Source: Streptomyces sp. NBC_01142
Lineage (GTDB): Bacteria > Actinomycetota > Actinomycetes > Streptomycetales > Streptomycetaceae
Assembly (NCBI RefSeq): GCF_026341125.1
Contig: NZ_JAPEOR010000001.1
Span: 1,674,001 to 1,738,000, forward strand
Direction: 5' to 3'
Length of the DNA: 64,000 nucleotides
Within the stretch, counting starts at the first letter, position 1. Each line of letters starts with the position of its first letter. Of this stretch, positions 54,209-63,885 are shown piece by piece. Made by a program: the position numbers and the translations under genes. Under the pieces are notes generated by a model, which searched no databases, was not told where the DNA came from, and saw only the letters and a program-made list of their open reading frames with translations.

Positions 54209-54687
54209 GCCTACGAACGGTAAGGGCCAGATGGCCCTTTCTGAAATCTCCGGCACAACGCAAGCGCATCCAGGAACCGACACACCTCCGCTCCGAGGGC
54301 GTGGCCCCCGGTCCTGACGGCTGCCGGGTTGCCGCTGCCCCGGACTGCGGCTGCGCCGTACTCAGGATTCGTCTCGGGTGCTCCGCCGTGGCCGCCGCAG
54401 CCCGCCGGCTCGGCCGCGTACGCCGCCGGCCGCCCAGGCCGCTGACCCTTCCTCGATGCTGAGCCTCTACCGAAAAGCTGTGCGTCTGCGCCGCACCGAA
54501 CTCGCGGTTTCGGGGACGGCCCGCTGCACCGGCTGCGATCGCGAGCCGGTGTTCTGGCCTTCGCCCGCACATACCGTCCGACCTGCGTCGGCAACCTCGT
54601 GGATGACCCCGCCGAGCTCCCCGCCCCTATCCTGGGAGGCCGCCCCAGCCGCCGAGACCACGGTCGAGAACCCCCAGAGGTGCCACG
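54209..54687. other. Divergent region between CitA-type kinase and CobW gene
   Basis: About 480 bases with no supportable gene. A perfect 18-base palindrome-like element with arms AAGGGCCA and TGGCCCTT lies at 54222-54239, 14 bases before the kinase start; it is a possible operator or leader hairpin. The rest holds only GC-rich sequence. Confidence 0.45.
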
Positions 54688-55776
54688 TTGAGCATGCCGC
54701 AGATCCCCGTCGTCGTCCTCGCGGGCTTTCTGGGATCCGGCAAGACCACTCTGCTCAACCATCTGCTCCGCCGGAACGGAGGCAACCGGATCGGCGTGAT
54801 CGTCAATGACTTCGGCTCCATCGAGATCGACGCCATGACCGTCGCAGGGCAGGTCGGCTCCACCGTCTCCCTCGGGAACGGCTGTCTGTGCTGCGCCGTG
54901 GACGCGAGCGAGCTGGACGACTATCTGGTCAGACTCACCCGGCCCGCCGCGCGGATCGATGTCATCGTCATCGAGGCGAGCGGACTTGCCGAGCCGCAGG
55001 AACTCGTACGGATGATTCTCGCCAGCGACAATCCGCGCATTGTGTACGGGGGACTGGTCGAGGTCGTCGATGCGGCCGAGTTCGAGGCCACCCGGGAGCG
55101 GCACCCCGAGATCGACCGTCATCTCGCGATCGCCGACCTGGTCGTCCTGAACAAGACGGACCGGGTGGGGCAGGCCGCGCTGGACGGCGTGCTCGGGACG
55201 CTCGGCGAGCTCAGCGGGGGCACGCCGGTGATTCCCGCGGAGTACGGGCGGGTCGATCCCGAGCTGCTCTTCGACCCCGCCGCGCGGCCGGAGCGGGAGG
55301 AGAAGGTCCGGCAGCTGTCCTTCGAGGACCTGTACACGGACGAGCACGAGTACGGGCACGACCACGGGCATGGGCACGGGCGCGCGGGTCATCTGCACGC
55401 CGCGTACGAGAGCGTCTCCGTAGCGTCGGAGGTGCCCATGCACCCCCGGCGGCTCATGGGCTTCCTGGACTCCCGGCCCGAGGGGCTCTACCGGATCAAG
55501 GGATTCGTCGACTTCGGGGCGGCCGATCCGGGCAACCGGTACGCCGTGCATGCGGTCGGCCGGTTTCTGCGGTTCTACCCCCAGCCGTGGGCGCGCGGCG
55601 GCGAGCGCCTGACCCAGCTCGTGCTGATCGGGTCGGGCATCGATGCCGACGCGCTGCGCAAGGAGCTGGAGTCCTGCGGACAGACCGGTCCGCAGGACGC
55701 CCCCGACGAGCGGAGCATGTGGGGCGTCCTGCGGTACGTACCTGCGGCAGCGGACGAGACGGCGGAGGCCGACTAG
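54688..55776 (+). CDS. CobW/COG0523 G3E-family GTPase (putative metallochaperone)
   Basis: 362 residues. TTG start at 54688 has GAGG 7 bases upstream; an ATG 6 bases later is possible. P-loop AGFLGSGKTTLLNHLL, metal motif NGCLCCAV (CxCC), EASGLAEP (Walker B side) and NKTD. A His-rich loop HEYGHDHGHGHGRAGH follows near residue 225, as in zinc or cobalt chaperones of this family. C-terminal CobW_C has RIKGFVDFG. No zinc uptake or cobalamin gene is adjacent, so the metal is uncertain. Stop codon overlaps that of parC in a CTAG. Confidence 0.9.
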   Translation: MSMPQIPVVVLAGFLGSGKTTLLNHLLRRNGGNRIGVIVNDFGSIEIDAMTVAGQVGSTVSLGNGCLCCAVDASELDDYLVRLTRPAARIDVIVIEASGLAEPQELVRMILASDNPRIVYGGLVEVVDAAEFEATRERHPEIDRHLAIADLVVLNKTDRVGQAALDGVLGTLGELSGGTPVIPAEYGRVDPELLFDPAARPEREEKVRQLSFEDLYTDEHEYGHDHGHGHGRAGHLHAAYESVSVASEVPMHPRRLMGFLDSRPEGLYRIKGFVDFGAADPGNRYAVHAVGRFLRFYPQPWARGGERLTQLVLIGSGIDADALRKELESCGQTGPQDAPDERSMWGVLRYVPAAADETAEAD

Positions 55777-58223
55777 CTCGCCGGGCCCGCCAGCACGGCG
55801 ATTGCCGAGGTCAGCGGCGTGCCCGAGCCGTCGCGGCGCGGGTCCGGCTCCGGGAGCTCGGCCGGGGTGCCGTTCTTCTGGGCGGCCCGGACCGGGACCG
55901 CGCCCGCCCAGGCCAGCACCAGCACGTCCTCGCCCTTGAGGAAGCGCTGGCAGCGCACGCCACCCGTGGCCCGCCCCTTGCGGGGGTACTGGTCGAAGGG
56001 CGTGAGCTTCGATGTCATGACCGAGTCGTCCAGCGTGCCGTGCGAACCCGCGATCGTGAACACCACCGCGTCCACGGCCGGGTCCACCGCCGTGAAGGAG
56101 ATCACCTCGGCGCCCTCCGCCAGCTTGATACCGGCCATGCCGCCCGCGGCCCGGCCCTGCGGCCGTACCTGCGAGGCCTGGTAGCGCAGCAACTGGGCGT
56201 CGGAGGTGATGAAGACCAGGTCCTCCTCGCCCGTACGCAGCTCGGCCGCGCCGACGATCCGGTCCCCGTCCTTGAGGGTGATGACCTCCAACTCCTCCTT
56301 GTTGGAGGGGTAGTCGGGCACGACCCGCTTGACGACACCCTGCAGCGTGCCGAGCGCGAGGCCCGGTGAGGACTCGTCGAGTGTGGTCAGACAGACGAGC
56401 GTCTCGTCCGCCTCCAGGGAGAGGAACTCCGAAAGCGGCGCCCCGCCCGAGAGGTTGGGCGCGGACGCCGTGTCCGGCAGCTGCGGCAGATCGATCACCG
56501 AGACCCGCAGCAGCCGCCCGGTCGACGTCACCGCCCCCACATCACCGCGCTGCGTGGCCGGCACAGCGGAGACGATCACGTCGTGCTTGGTGCGCTTTCC
56601 GGCCTCGTCCGTCAGGGGCCGGCCATTGGCCGTACGCGCCAGTAGTCCGGTCGAGGAGAGCAGCACCCGGCACGGGTCGTCCGCGACCTCGAGCGACGCC
56701 GCCGCCACGGGCGTGCCCGCCGACTCCAGGAGGACCGTGCGCCGCTCGGTGCCGAACTTCTTGGCCACCGCGGCCAGTTCGGTCGAGACCAGCTTGCGCA
56801 GCTCGGTGTCCGAGTCCAGGATCCCGGTCAGCTCGTCGATCTCGCCGGTCAGGCGGTCGCGCTCGCTCTCCAGCTCGATCCGGTCGAACCTGGTCAGCCG
56901 GCGCAGGGGAGTGTCCAGAATGTACTGCGTCTGGATTTCGCTGAGCGAGAAGTGCTCGATCAGCCGCTCCTTGGCCTGCGCGGAATTGTCACTCGACCGG
57001 ATGAGACGGATGACCTCGTCGATGTCGAGCAGCGCGACGAGCAGGCCCTCGACCAGGTGCAGCCGGTCGCGCCGCTTGGTGCGCCGGAACTCGCTGCGCC
57101 GGCGCACGACCTCGAAGCGGTGGTCGAGATAGACCTCCAGCAGCTCCTTGAGTCCGAGGGTGAGCGGCTGGCCGTCCACGAGCGCCACGTTGTTGATACC
57201 GAAGGACTCCTCCATCGGCGTCAGCTTGTAGAGCTGCTCCAGCACGGCCTCCGGAATGAAGCCGTTCTTGACCTCGATGACCAGACGCAGACCGTGCGCA
57301 CGGTCGGTGAGGTCCTTGACATCCGCGATGCCCTGGAGCTTCTTCGAGGAGACCAGATCCTTGATCTTCGCGATCACCTTCTCCGGCCCGACGGCGAAGG
57401 GCAGTTCGGTGACGACCAGACCCTTGCGGCGCGCCGTGACGTTCTCCACGGAGACCGTCGCGCGGATCTTGAAGGTGCCGCGGCCGGATTCGTACGCGTC
57501 CTTGATGCCGGTCAGACCCACGATCCGGCCGCCGGTCGGCAGGTCGGGCCCGGGGACGAAACGCATCAGCGTCTCGAGGTCCGCGCCCGGGTGCTTGATC
57601 AGATGGCGGGCGGCGGCGATGACCTCGCCCAGATTGTGCGGCGGCATGTTCGTCGCCATGCCGACCGCAATCCCCGACGCGCCGTTGACCAGCAGGTTCG
57701 GATACGCGGCGGGGAGCGCCACGGGCTCCCGCTCCTGGCCGTCGTAGTTCGACTGGAAATCGACGGTGTCCTCGTCGATCGACTCCGTCATCAGGCTGGT
57801 GGCATCCGCCATCCGGCACTCGGTGTACCGCATCGCGGCCGGCGGGTCGTCGTTGCCGAGGGAGCCGAAGTTGCCATGGCCGTCGACCAGCGGCAGGCGC
57901 ATCGAGAACGGCTGTGCCATCCGCACGAGGGCGTCGTAGATCGACGCGTCTCCGTGCGGGTGCAGCTTACCCATGACCTCGCCGACGACGCGGGCACACT
58001 TCACATAGCCGCGGTCGGGGCGCAGGCCCATTTCGTTCATCTGGTACACGATCCGGCGGTGCACCGGCTTCATTCCGTCACGTGCGTCCGGCAGGGCCCG
58101 GGAGTAGATCACCGAGTACGCGTACTCGAGGAAGGAGCCCTGCATTTCGTCCACGACGTCGATGTCGAGGATCTTCTCCTCGAAATCGTCCGGCGGCGGG
58201 GTCTTCGTGCTGCGGCGGGCCAT
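55773..58223 (-). CDS. parC: Topoisomerase IV subunit A
   Basis: 816 residues; start at 58223 ([11 protein letters not shown]) fits the family. The 5Y-CAP domain begins [26 protein letters not shown], read in pieces; the catalytic Tyr lies in [13 protein letters not shown] coiled-coil tower ([20 protein letters not shown]) and six blade-like repeats at the C-terminus follow ([24 protein letters not shown]). No GyrA box was seen, consistent with topoisomerase IV rather than gyrase. Together with parE it resolves linked daughter chromosomes. The gene is also called gyrA2 or parX in Streptomyces. Confidence 0.9.
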   Translation of the reverse strand: MARRSTKTPPPDDFEEKILDIDVVDEMQGSFLEYAYSVIYSRALPDARDGMKPVHRRIVYQMNEMGLRPDRGYVKCARVVGEVMGKLHPHGDASIYDALVRMAQPFSMRLPLVDGHGNFGSLGNDDPPAAMRYTECRMADATSLMTESIDEDTVDFQSNYDGQEREPVALPAAYPNLLVNGASGIAVGMATNMPPHNLGEVIAAARHLIKHPGADLETLMRFVPGPDLPTGGRIVGLTGIKDAYESGRGTFKIRATVSVENVTARRKGLVVTELPFAVGPEKVIAKIKDLVSSKKLQGIADVKDLTDRAHGLRLVIEVKNGFIPEAVLEQLYKLTPMEESFGINNVALVDGQPLTLGLKELLEVYLDHRFEVVRRRSEFRRTKRRDRLHLVEGLLVALLDIDEVIRLIRSSDNSAQAKERLIEHFSLSEIQTQYILDTPLRRLTRFDRIELESERDRLTGEIDELTGILDSDTELRKLVSTELAAVAKKFGTERRTVLLESAGTPVAAASLEVADDPCRVLLSSTGLLARTANGRPLTDEAGKRTKHDVIVSAVPATQRGDVGAVTSTGRLLRVSVIDLPQLPDTASAPNLSGGAPLSEFLSLEADETLVCLTTLDESSPGLALGTLQGVVKRVVPDYPSNKEELEVITLKDGDRIVGAAELRTGEEDLVFITSDAQLLRYQASQVRPQGRAAGGMAGIKLAEGAEVISFTAVDPAVDAVVFTIAGSHGTLDDSVMTSKLTPFDQYPRKGRATGGVRCQRFLKGEDVLVLAWAGAVPVRAAQKNGTPAELPEPDPRRDGSGTPLTSAIAVLAGPAS

Positions 58224-58381
58224 CGCGGCTGCTGCTCCTTCGCGTACCAGGTCTGAACTGACGCCGACCATTGTGGACCGTCCCACTGACAACGCCGACC
58301 GCGACCCGGGAACTTCGCCAGGTGTCACTGCGCTTGCATACAGTGGCAGGACTTCTCCGTATCGCGATCGAAGGGACGTAC

Positions 58382-59740
58382 ATGCCCATGGGTCACACGG
58401 CCACAGCGCAGGCCGGTTCCGGCGGCCTGACAGCGACTGAGCACCGGCTGGACAACGGCTTGCGCGTGGTGCTCTCCGAGGACCACCTGACCCCGGTCGC
58501 CGCGGTCTGCCTCTGGTACGACGTCGGTTCGCGCCATGAGGTCAAGGACCGTACCGGCCTCGCTCACCTCTTCGAGCACCTGATGTTCCAGGGCTCCGGC
58601 CAGGTCAAGGGGAACGGCCACTTCGAGCTGGTGCAGGGGGCCGGCGGCTCGCTGAACGGCACCACCAGCTTCGAGCGCACCAACTACTTCGAGACCATGC
58701 CCACGCACCAGCTCGAGCTGGCGCTCTGGCTGGAAGCCGACCGCATGGGCTCGCTGCTCGTCGCGCTCGACGACGAGTCGATGGAGAACCAGCGCGACGT
58801 CGTCAAGAACGAGCGCCGCCAGCGGTACGACAACGTTCCGTACGGCACGGCCTTCGAGAAGCTGACCGCCCTCGCCTACCCGGAGGGCCACCCGTACCAC
58901 CACACCCCGATCGGCTCGATGGCCGACCTGGACGCGGCGACCCTCGAGGACGCGCGCGCCTTCTTCCGTACGTACTACGCGCCGAACAACGCCGTGCTGT
59001 CGGTCGTCGGGGACATCGACCCGGTGCAGACGCTCGCCTGGATCGAGAAGTACTTCGGCTCCATCCCCTCCCACGACGGCAAGCAGCCGCCGCGCGACGG
59101 CTCGCTCCCGGAGAACATCGGTGAGCAACTGCGCGAGGAGATCCACGAGGAGGTACCGGCCCGGGCGCTGATGGCCGCCTACCGGCTGCCGCACGACGGA
59201 ACGCGCGAGTGCGACGCCGCCGACCTGGCGCTCACCGTCCTGGGCGGCGGCGAGTCCTCGCGGCTGCACAACCGCCTGGTGCGCCGTGACCAGACGGCCG
59301 TCGCGGCCGGTTTCGGCCTGCTGCGGCTGGCCGGCGCGCCTTCGCTGGGCTGGCTGGACGTCAAGACGTCCGGCGGTGTCGAGGTGCCGCAGATCGAGGC
59401 AGCGGTCGACGAGGAGCTGGCGCGGTTCGCCGCCGAGGGGCCCACGGCCGAGGAGATGGAGCGCGCGCAGGCCCAGTTGGAGCGCGAGTGGCTCGACCGG
59501 CTGGGCACGGTCGCCGGCCGCGCCGACGAACTGTGCCGGTATGCCGTGCTGTTCGGCGACCCGCAGCTGGCGCTGACCGCCGTCCAGCGGGTGCTGGACG
59601 TCACCGCCGAGGAGGTGCAGGCGGTCGCCAAGGCCCGGCTGCGCCCGGACAACAGGGCGGTGCTGGTCTACGAGCCCCTCTCTGCCGACGACAGCGACGA
59701 GAACGCCGAGAACGACGAGCACGAGGGGGCGGACCAGTGA
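58382..59740 (+). CDS. M16 family metallopeptidase, zinc-bearing subunit
   Basis: 452 residues. ATG 58382 has AAGGGA at normal spacing. Pitrilysin motif HLFEHLMF (inverse zinc motif HxxEH) near residue 65, with the distal Glu in VVKNERRQRY. The rest has the M16 C-terminal module (APNNAVLSVVGD, GGGESSRLHNRLVR). Stop overlaps the next gene start by 4 bases, and that gene encodes a second M16 protein lacking HxxEH, so the two are likely to form a heterodimer as in the mitochondrial processing peptidase. Substrate unknown; probably small exported or cell-surface peptides. Confidence 0.9.
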   Translation: MPMGHTATAQAGSGGLTATEHRLDNGLRVVLSEDHLTPVAAVCLWYDVGSRHEVKDRTGLAHLFEHLMFQGSGQVKGNGHFELVQGAGGSLNGTTSFERTNYFETMPTHQLELALWLEADRMGSLLVALDDESMENQRDVVKNERRQRYDNVPYGTAFEKLTALAYPEGHPYHHTPIGSMADLDAATLEDARAFFRTYYAPNNAVLSVVGDIDPVQTLAWIEKYFGSIPSHDGKQPPRDGSLPENIGEQLREEIHEEVPARALMAAYRLPHDGTRECDAADLALTVLGGGESSRLHNRLVRRDQTAVAAGFGLLRLAGAPSLGWLDVKTSGGVEVPQIEAAVDEELARFAAEGPTAEEMERAQAQLEREWLDRLGTVAGRADELCRYAVLFGDPQLALTAVQRVLDVTAEEVQAVAKARLRPDNRAVLVYEPLSADDSDENAENDEHEGADQ

Positions 59741-61125
59741 CCGACGCTGCCGTGACCATGGACTTCCATCCGCAGCCGACGGCCGGTACTGCCCGGCCCT
59801 GGGCGTTCCCGGCCCCCGAGCGCGGCGCGCTGGACAACGCGCTGACCGTGCTGCGCTGCCACCGCCCCGGCCAGCAGGTGGTGGCCGTCGAGATCTCCCT
59901 CGACGCCCCGCTCGATGCCGAGCCCGAGGACCTCGACGGCGTTGCCACGATCATGGCGCGCGCTCTGTCGGAGGGAACGGACAAGCACACGGCGGAGGAG
60001 TTCGCCGCCGAGCTGGAGCGCTGCGGCGCCACTCTCGACGCGCACGCCGACCACCCCGGTGTCCGTGTGTCGCTGGAGGTCCCGGTCTCCAGGCTGCCCA
60101 AGGCGCTCGGTCTGCTCGCCGAGGCACTGCGTGCGCCCGCCTTCGCCGACAACGAGATCGAGCGGCTCGTACGCAACCGGCTGGACGAGATCCCGCACGA
60201 GAGTGCCAACCCGGCCCGCCGGGCCGCCAAGCAGCTGTCCAAGGAGCTCTTCCCGGCCTCCCTGCGCATGTCGCGCCCCCGCCAAGGTTCGGAGGAGACC
60301 GTGGCGCGGATCGACGCCCCGGCCGTACGGGCCTTCTACGAGGCGCATGTCCGGCCCGCCACCGCCACCGCGGTGATCGTCGGCGATCTCACCGGCGTCG
60401 ACCTGGACGCCGTGCTCGCCGACACCCTCGGCACCTGGACCGGCAACACCGCGGCGCCCCGCCCCGTACCGCCGATCACCGCCGACGACACCGGCCGTGT
60501 GGTGATCGTGGACCGGCCCGGCGCCGTACAGACGCAGCTGCTCATCGGCCGCACCGGCCCGGACCGCCACGACCGCGTCTGGCCGGCGCTGGTGCTGGGC
60601 ACGTACTGCCTCGGCGGCACCCTCACCTCTCGGCTGGACCGCGTCCTGCGCGAGGAGAAGGGCTACACCTACGGCGTACGGGCCTTCGGCCAGGTGCTGC
60701 GTTCCGCCCCCGACGGGACGGGTGCCTCGATGCTCGCCATCAGCGGCTCCGTGGACACCCCCAACACCGGACCGGCACTGGACGACCTCTGGAAGGTGCT
60801 GCGCACCCTCGCGGCCGGGGGGCTCACCGACGCCGAGCGCGATGTCGCCGTGCAGAACCTGGTGGGCGTCGCCCCGCTGAAGTACGAGACGGCGGCATCC
60901 GTCGCGGCCACGCTCGCCGACCAGGTCGAGCAGTACCTCCCGGACGACTTCCAGGCCCAGATGTATGCACGCCTGGCAGAGACCGGCACGGTCGAGGCGA
61001 CGGCCGCGGCCATCAGTGCCTTCCCGGTGGACCGTCTGGTGACGGTGCTCGTCGGCGACGCGTCGCAGATCGAGGAGCCGGTCAGGGCGCTGGGCATCGG
61101 CGAAGTGACCGTTGTCACAGGATGA
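59737..61125 (+). CDS. M16 family protein without the zinc motif (non-catalytic partner)
   Basis: 462 residues from a GTG overlapping the first M16 stop. The position of HxxEH reads IMARALSEGTDKHTAEEF, with no zinc ligands. The C-terminal module has EKGYTYGVRAFGQVL, including the Arg/Tyr-type pair that binds substrate in M16B proteins. It likely supplies the substrate-binding half of a heterodimer (inference). A hairpin terminator follows. Confidence 0.88.
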   Translation: MTDAAVTMDFHPQPTAGTARPWAFPAPERGALDNALTVLRCHRPGQQVVAVEISLDAPLDAEPEDLDGVATIMARALSEGTDKHTAEEFAAELERCGATLDAHADHPGVRVSLEVPVSRLPKALGLLAEALRAPAFADNEIERLVRNRLDEIPHESANPARRAAKQLSKELFPASLRMSRPRQGSEETVARIDAPAVRAFYEAHVRPATATAVIVGDLTGVDLDAVLADTLGTWTGNTAAPRPVPPITADDTGRVVIVDRPGAVQTQLLIGRTGPDRHDRVWPALVLGTYCLGGTLTSRLDRVLREEKGYTYGVRAFGQVLRSAPDGTGASMLAISGSVDTPNTGPALDDLWKVLRTLAAGGLTDAERDVAVQNLVGVAPLKYETAASVAATLADQVEQYLPDDFQAQMYARLAETGTVEATAAAISAFPVDRLVTVLVGDASQIEEPVRALGIGEVTVVTG

Positions 61126-61175
61126 TTGATCGCCCCGGCGGTCGGCCGAAGCGGCGAACAACCTGAAGAAGCAAG

Positions 61176-61211
61176 CGGAACCCCGGCGTCAGGTGCGATG
61201 TCGGGGTTCCG
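61176..61211 (+). terminator. Terminator after the M16 pair
   Basis: Inverted repeat CGGAACCCCG and CGGGGTTCCG, followed by TCTTATGT, after the second M16 gene. Confidence 0.7.
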
Positions 61212-61361
61212 TCTTATGTCCGCTTTGCGGGAGAGGTTGCCTGTCTGCCCTGTGGCGTGCGCTACAAAACGGCCTGTCTGTTTGGCGATTGAAAGACGGC
61301 CCGCCTAGCGTCGGTCCGGCTGTCCGCCAGTAGCCCGCCGCATCCGCGGCATCGGGCAGCC

Positions 61362-61505
61362 ATCGCCGAGTCCCCGTCAGGCGCGAGCCTGGGGAGCCGG
61401 GGACCCATTCAGTCCCTGGGGTGAATCGGACGCCTTCGCACCCGTGCGGAGGGGCCCGTAGGAGACCTTCCTGCTCCGAACCCGTCAGCTAACCCGGTAG
61501 GCGAG
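61362..61505 (+). promoter_or_regulatory. ydaO/yuaA-type c-di-AMP riboswitch
   Basis: The leader of the M23 gene carries the conserved blocks of the actinobacterial ydaO element: CGCCGAGTCCCCGTCAGGCG, GGGGAGCCGGGGACCC, TGGGGTGAATCGG, GTAGGAGACCTTCCTGCTCC and GAACCCGTCAGCTAACCCGG. These blocks were matched from memory of the family. High c-di-AMP is expected to lower expression of the cell-wall hydrolase downstream. Confidence 0.88.
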
Positions 61506-61530
61506 AAGGAAGGAAAGGATCAGCCACTTC

Positions 61531-62301
61531 ATGGCGTTCACCCGTGCCACCGGGAAGCACCGTGCCCCGAGCCGGATGTCGCGCAGGAGCGCGAACATCG
61601 CCGGCGTCGCGGCCCTCGCCACCACCGGCGTCATCGGAACCCTCGCTTCCCCGGCGCTGGCCGCCGACTCCGACGCCACCGGCGTCGAGGACACCGGCCT
61701 GACCCAGGTCGTGGCCGCCGACTCCCTCGCCGACCAGATAGCCGACCAGGCCGAGGCCCAGGAGCGGGAGGCCGCGCAGGCCGCCGCCAAGGCGAAGGCC
61801 GAGGCTGAGGCGAAGCGCAAGGCCGAGGCCCGCGCCAAGGAGGCCCGCGAGGCCAAGGAGCGCGCCGCCCGCGAGGCCGAGCGCAAGCGTCTGAACTCCT
61901 TCCAGCTCCCCGTCTCCGGTTCGCAGGTCACCACCGGCTACCAGGCCGGCGGCTCGCTCTGGTCCTCCGGCAGCCACTCCGGCGTGGACTTCCGTGCCCC
62001 GTCCGGCAGTTCGGTCGTGGCGGTCGGCTCCGGCACCGTCGTCGAGGCCGGCTGGGGCGGCTCGTACGGCAACAACATCGTGATCAAGATGAACGACGGC
62101 TCCTACACGCAGTACGGCCACCTCGCGTCCATCGGCGTCTCGGTCGGCCAGAGCGTCACCCCGGGCCAGCAGATCGGCGTCTCCGGCTCGACCGGCAACT
62201 CCACGGGCCCGCACCTCCACTTCGAGGCCAGGACCACCGCCGAGTACGGCTCCGACATCAACCCGGTCGCGTACCTGCGCGCGCACGGCGTCAGCGTCTG
62301 A
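61531..62301 (+). CDS. Secreted M23 family peptidase (cell-wall hydrolase)
   Basis: 256 residues. Signal peptide MAFTRATGKHRAPSRMSRRS in the basic part followed by AGVAALATTGVIGTLASPALA. A coiled-coil Ala/Glu/Lys-rich linker (residues 70-120, EAEAKRKAEARAKEARE) leads to the LytM domain. Zinc ligands: SHSGVDFRAP and GPHLHFEA; the fold has SGTVVEAGWGGSYGN and YTQYGHLASIGV. Cuts peptide cross-links of peptidoglycan. AAGGAAAGG lies upstream, and the ydaO riboswitch gives c-di-AMP control. Confidence 0.94.
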   Translation: MAFTRATGKHRAPSRMSRRSANIAGVAALATTGVIGTLASPALAADSDATGVEDTGLTQVVAADSLADQIADQAEAQEREAAQAAAKAKAEAEAKRKAEARAKEAREAKERAAREAERKRLNSFQLPVSGSQVTTGYQAGGSLWSSGSHSGVDFRAPSGSSVVAVGSGTVVEAGWGGSYGNNIVIKMNDGSYTQYGHLASIGVSVGQSVTPGQQIGVSGSTGNSTGPHLHFEARTTAEYGSDINPVAYLRAHGVSV

Positions 62302-62377
62302 CCCGCTCCTGCCTGATGCGGAACCCGCGTGGTGCTGCACCCGCCTGATCCGCGCTCCGTGTGATCCTGCGTTCCGA

Positions 62378-62410
62378 CCGAAGGCCCCGGCTCACCGCCG
62401 GGGCCTTCGG
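62378..62410 (+). terminator. Terminator of the M23 gene
   Basis: Perfect 14-base inverted repeat CCGAAGGCCCCGGC and GCCGGGGCCTTCGG with loop TCACC. Confidence 0.85.
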
Positions 62411-62569
62411 CGTGTGCGGCCCGCGGGCATCGGTGCTCCCGGCGCAGTCCTGGCCTGAAGATATCCGTGGATTCCGGTCTGCCATCGGAAAATCTGCCTC
62501 ACTGCAATAGAGTTACCGAACAGGCATCAATGGGCTGCGTTTCGCGCGGATTAAAGCGGAGGTTCGGTC

Positions 62570-63247
62570 ATGCGCATTCCCGCGCACTCGGTATGCACGG
62601 CGATTCGCGACGACATCGTCTCCGGTGTATTCGACCGCGGCAGTCGGCTCGCCGAGGAGCAGCTGGCCCGTCGCTACGGCGTCTCCCGGGTCCCCGTGCG
62701 TGAAGCCCTGCGCACCCTGGAGTCCGAGGGGTTCGTCACCACGCGCCGCCATGCCGGTGCCTGCGTCGCCGAACCCACCGAACAGGAGGCCGCCGACCTC
62801 CTGGAGATCCGGATGCTGCTGGAGCCGCTGGGAGCGGCCCGCGCCGCCCAGCGCCGTACCGAGGCGCATCTCAAAGTCCTGCGCGGCCTGGTCAGACTGG
62901 GGCAGGAACGCGCTCGCCGCGGTCAGGGCGAGGATCTGCGCTCCCTGGGTGCCTGGTTCCACGAGACGCTCGCCCAGGCCTCCGGCAGCCCCGGGCTGAC
63001 CGCCCTGCTCACCCAGCTGCGGCACAAGATCGCCTGGATGTACGCCGTGGAGCAGCCCGCCCACCCGGTCGAGTCGTGGGCCGAGCACGGCGCGATCGTG
63101 GACGCCGTGGCGCGCGGCGACGGGGAACGGGCCCGGGCGCTGACGGCCCTGCATGCCGAACGGGCCGCCGCCGCCCACCGGCTGCGCCGCCAGGAGCGGG
63201 TGAGGACTTCGCAACATGCCGTACACACGGCGAGCGTCCGGCATTAA
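62570..63247 (+). CDS. GntR-family (FadR/FCD) transcriptional regulator
   Basis: 225 residues; GGAGG 10 bases before the ATG. Winged helix in residues 5-65: DDIVSGVFDRGSRLAEEQL, ARRYGVSRVPVREAL, FVTTRRHAG. FCD domain follows with LEIRMLLEPLGAARAA, RSLGAWFHETLAQASG and AVEQPAHPVESWAEH; the acidic/His set that binds metal and carboxylate effectors is partly visible. Effector and target unknown. Neighbours: M23 gene upstream, ptsH convergent. Confidence 0.88.
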   Translation: MRIPAHSVCTAIRDDIVSGVFDRGSRLAEEQLARRYGVSRVPVREALRTLESEGFVTTRRHAGACVAEPTEQEAADLLEIRMLLEPLGAARAAQRRTEAHLKVLRGLVRLGQERARRGQGEDLRSLGAWFHETLAQASGSPGLTALLTQLRHKIAWMYAVEQPAHPVESWAEHGAIVDAVARGDGERARALTALHAERAAAAHRLRRQERVRTSQHAVHTASVRH

Positions 63248-63365
63248 CAGCCGCGCCGTATACAAAAGGGGAGATATTCGCGGGAGCTCTATTCTGCTGC
63301 CCGAATTCATTTGACAAGGCCATGGGCCGAGACTTCCCGGCCGTGGATTGGGACCCGGAAAAGAA

Positions 63366-63405
63366 CAGAGCCGTGGTGCCCCGAATTCGGGACACCACGG
63401 CTCTG
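63366..63405. terminator. Bidirectional terminator between GntR gene and ptsH
   Basis: Perfect 13-base arms CAGAGCCGTGGTG and CACCACGGCTCTG with an inner CCCGAATTCGGG palindrome as loop, between convergent genes. Confidence 0.85.
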
Positions 63406-63429
63406 CCGGGGCTTAATCAATGAGCCGGA

Positions 63430-63711
63430 TCAGACGGTCTCGGGAAGCTCGTCGAGCCCCTCGGCGACCAGCTTTGCCAGACGGTCCAGGGCGGCGTCGG
63501 CGCCGTCCCCGTCGGAGGCGAGCACGATCTCCTCGCCGCCCTGCGCGCCCAGGCCGAGCACCGCGAGCATGGAGGCGGCATTGACAGGGTTGCCGTCAGC
63601 CTTGGCGATCGTCACGGGGACGCCGGCGGCCGTGGCGGCACGGACGAAGATGGAGGCGGGGCGGGCGTGAAGGCCCTCGGCCCAGCCGACATTGACGCGG
63701 CGCTCAGCCAT
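63430..63711 (-). CDS. ptsH: HPr, phosphocarrier protein of the PTS
   Basis: 93 residues, ATG 63711. HPr passes a phosphate from enzyme I to the sugar-specific EIIA. The active-site His is in GWAEGLHARPAS, and the regulatory-site region reads VNAASMLAVLGLGAQG, with Ser at the position used by HPr kinase in low-GC bacteria. Stand-alone, as in Streptomyces, where the PTS serves N-acetylglucosamine and fructose. A DasR-like site lies 34-49 bases upstream. Confidence 0.95.
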   Translation of the reverse strand: MAERRVNVGWAEGLHARPASIFVRAATAAGVPVTIAKADGNPVNAASMLAVLGLGAQGGEEIVLASDGDGADAALDRLAKLVAEGLDELPETV

Positions 63712-63744
63712 GGTGTTGCCCTTCAAGTCTTGGCACGTACTAGC

Positions 63745-63760
63745 GGTTGTCTAGACCAGT
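63745..63760. promoter_or_regulatory. DasR-like operator (dre) of ptsH
   Basis: GGTTGTCTAGACCAGT matches 13 of 16 positions of the dre consensus ACTGGTCTAGACCAGT, with the palindromic core TCTAGA intact, 34-49 bases before ptsH. DasR represses PTS genes and is released by glucosamine-6-phosphate. The mismatches are all in the left arm. Confidence 0.65.
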
Positions 63761-63885
63761 CTCTCATGTGGTGCGGCGTGCTCCATGCCGACCTCGGAGC
63801 CGCAGCTGTCCGGCCGTCGGCCCTCCTCAGAGTGCCCCGCACCAACGGCCCCCGCGACCGGTGACTCGGCCGTAGGCTTTCTCCC

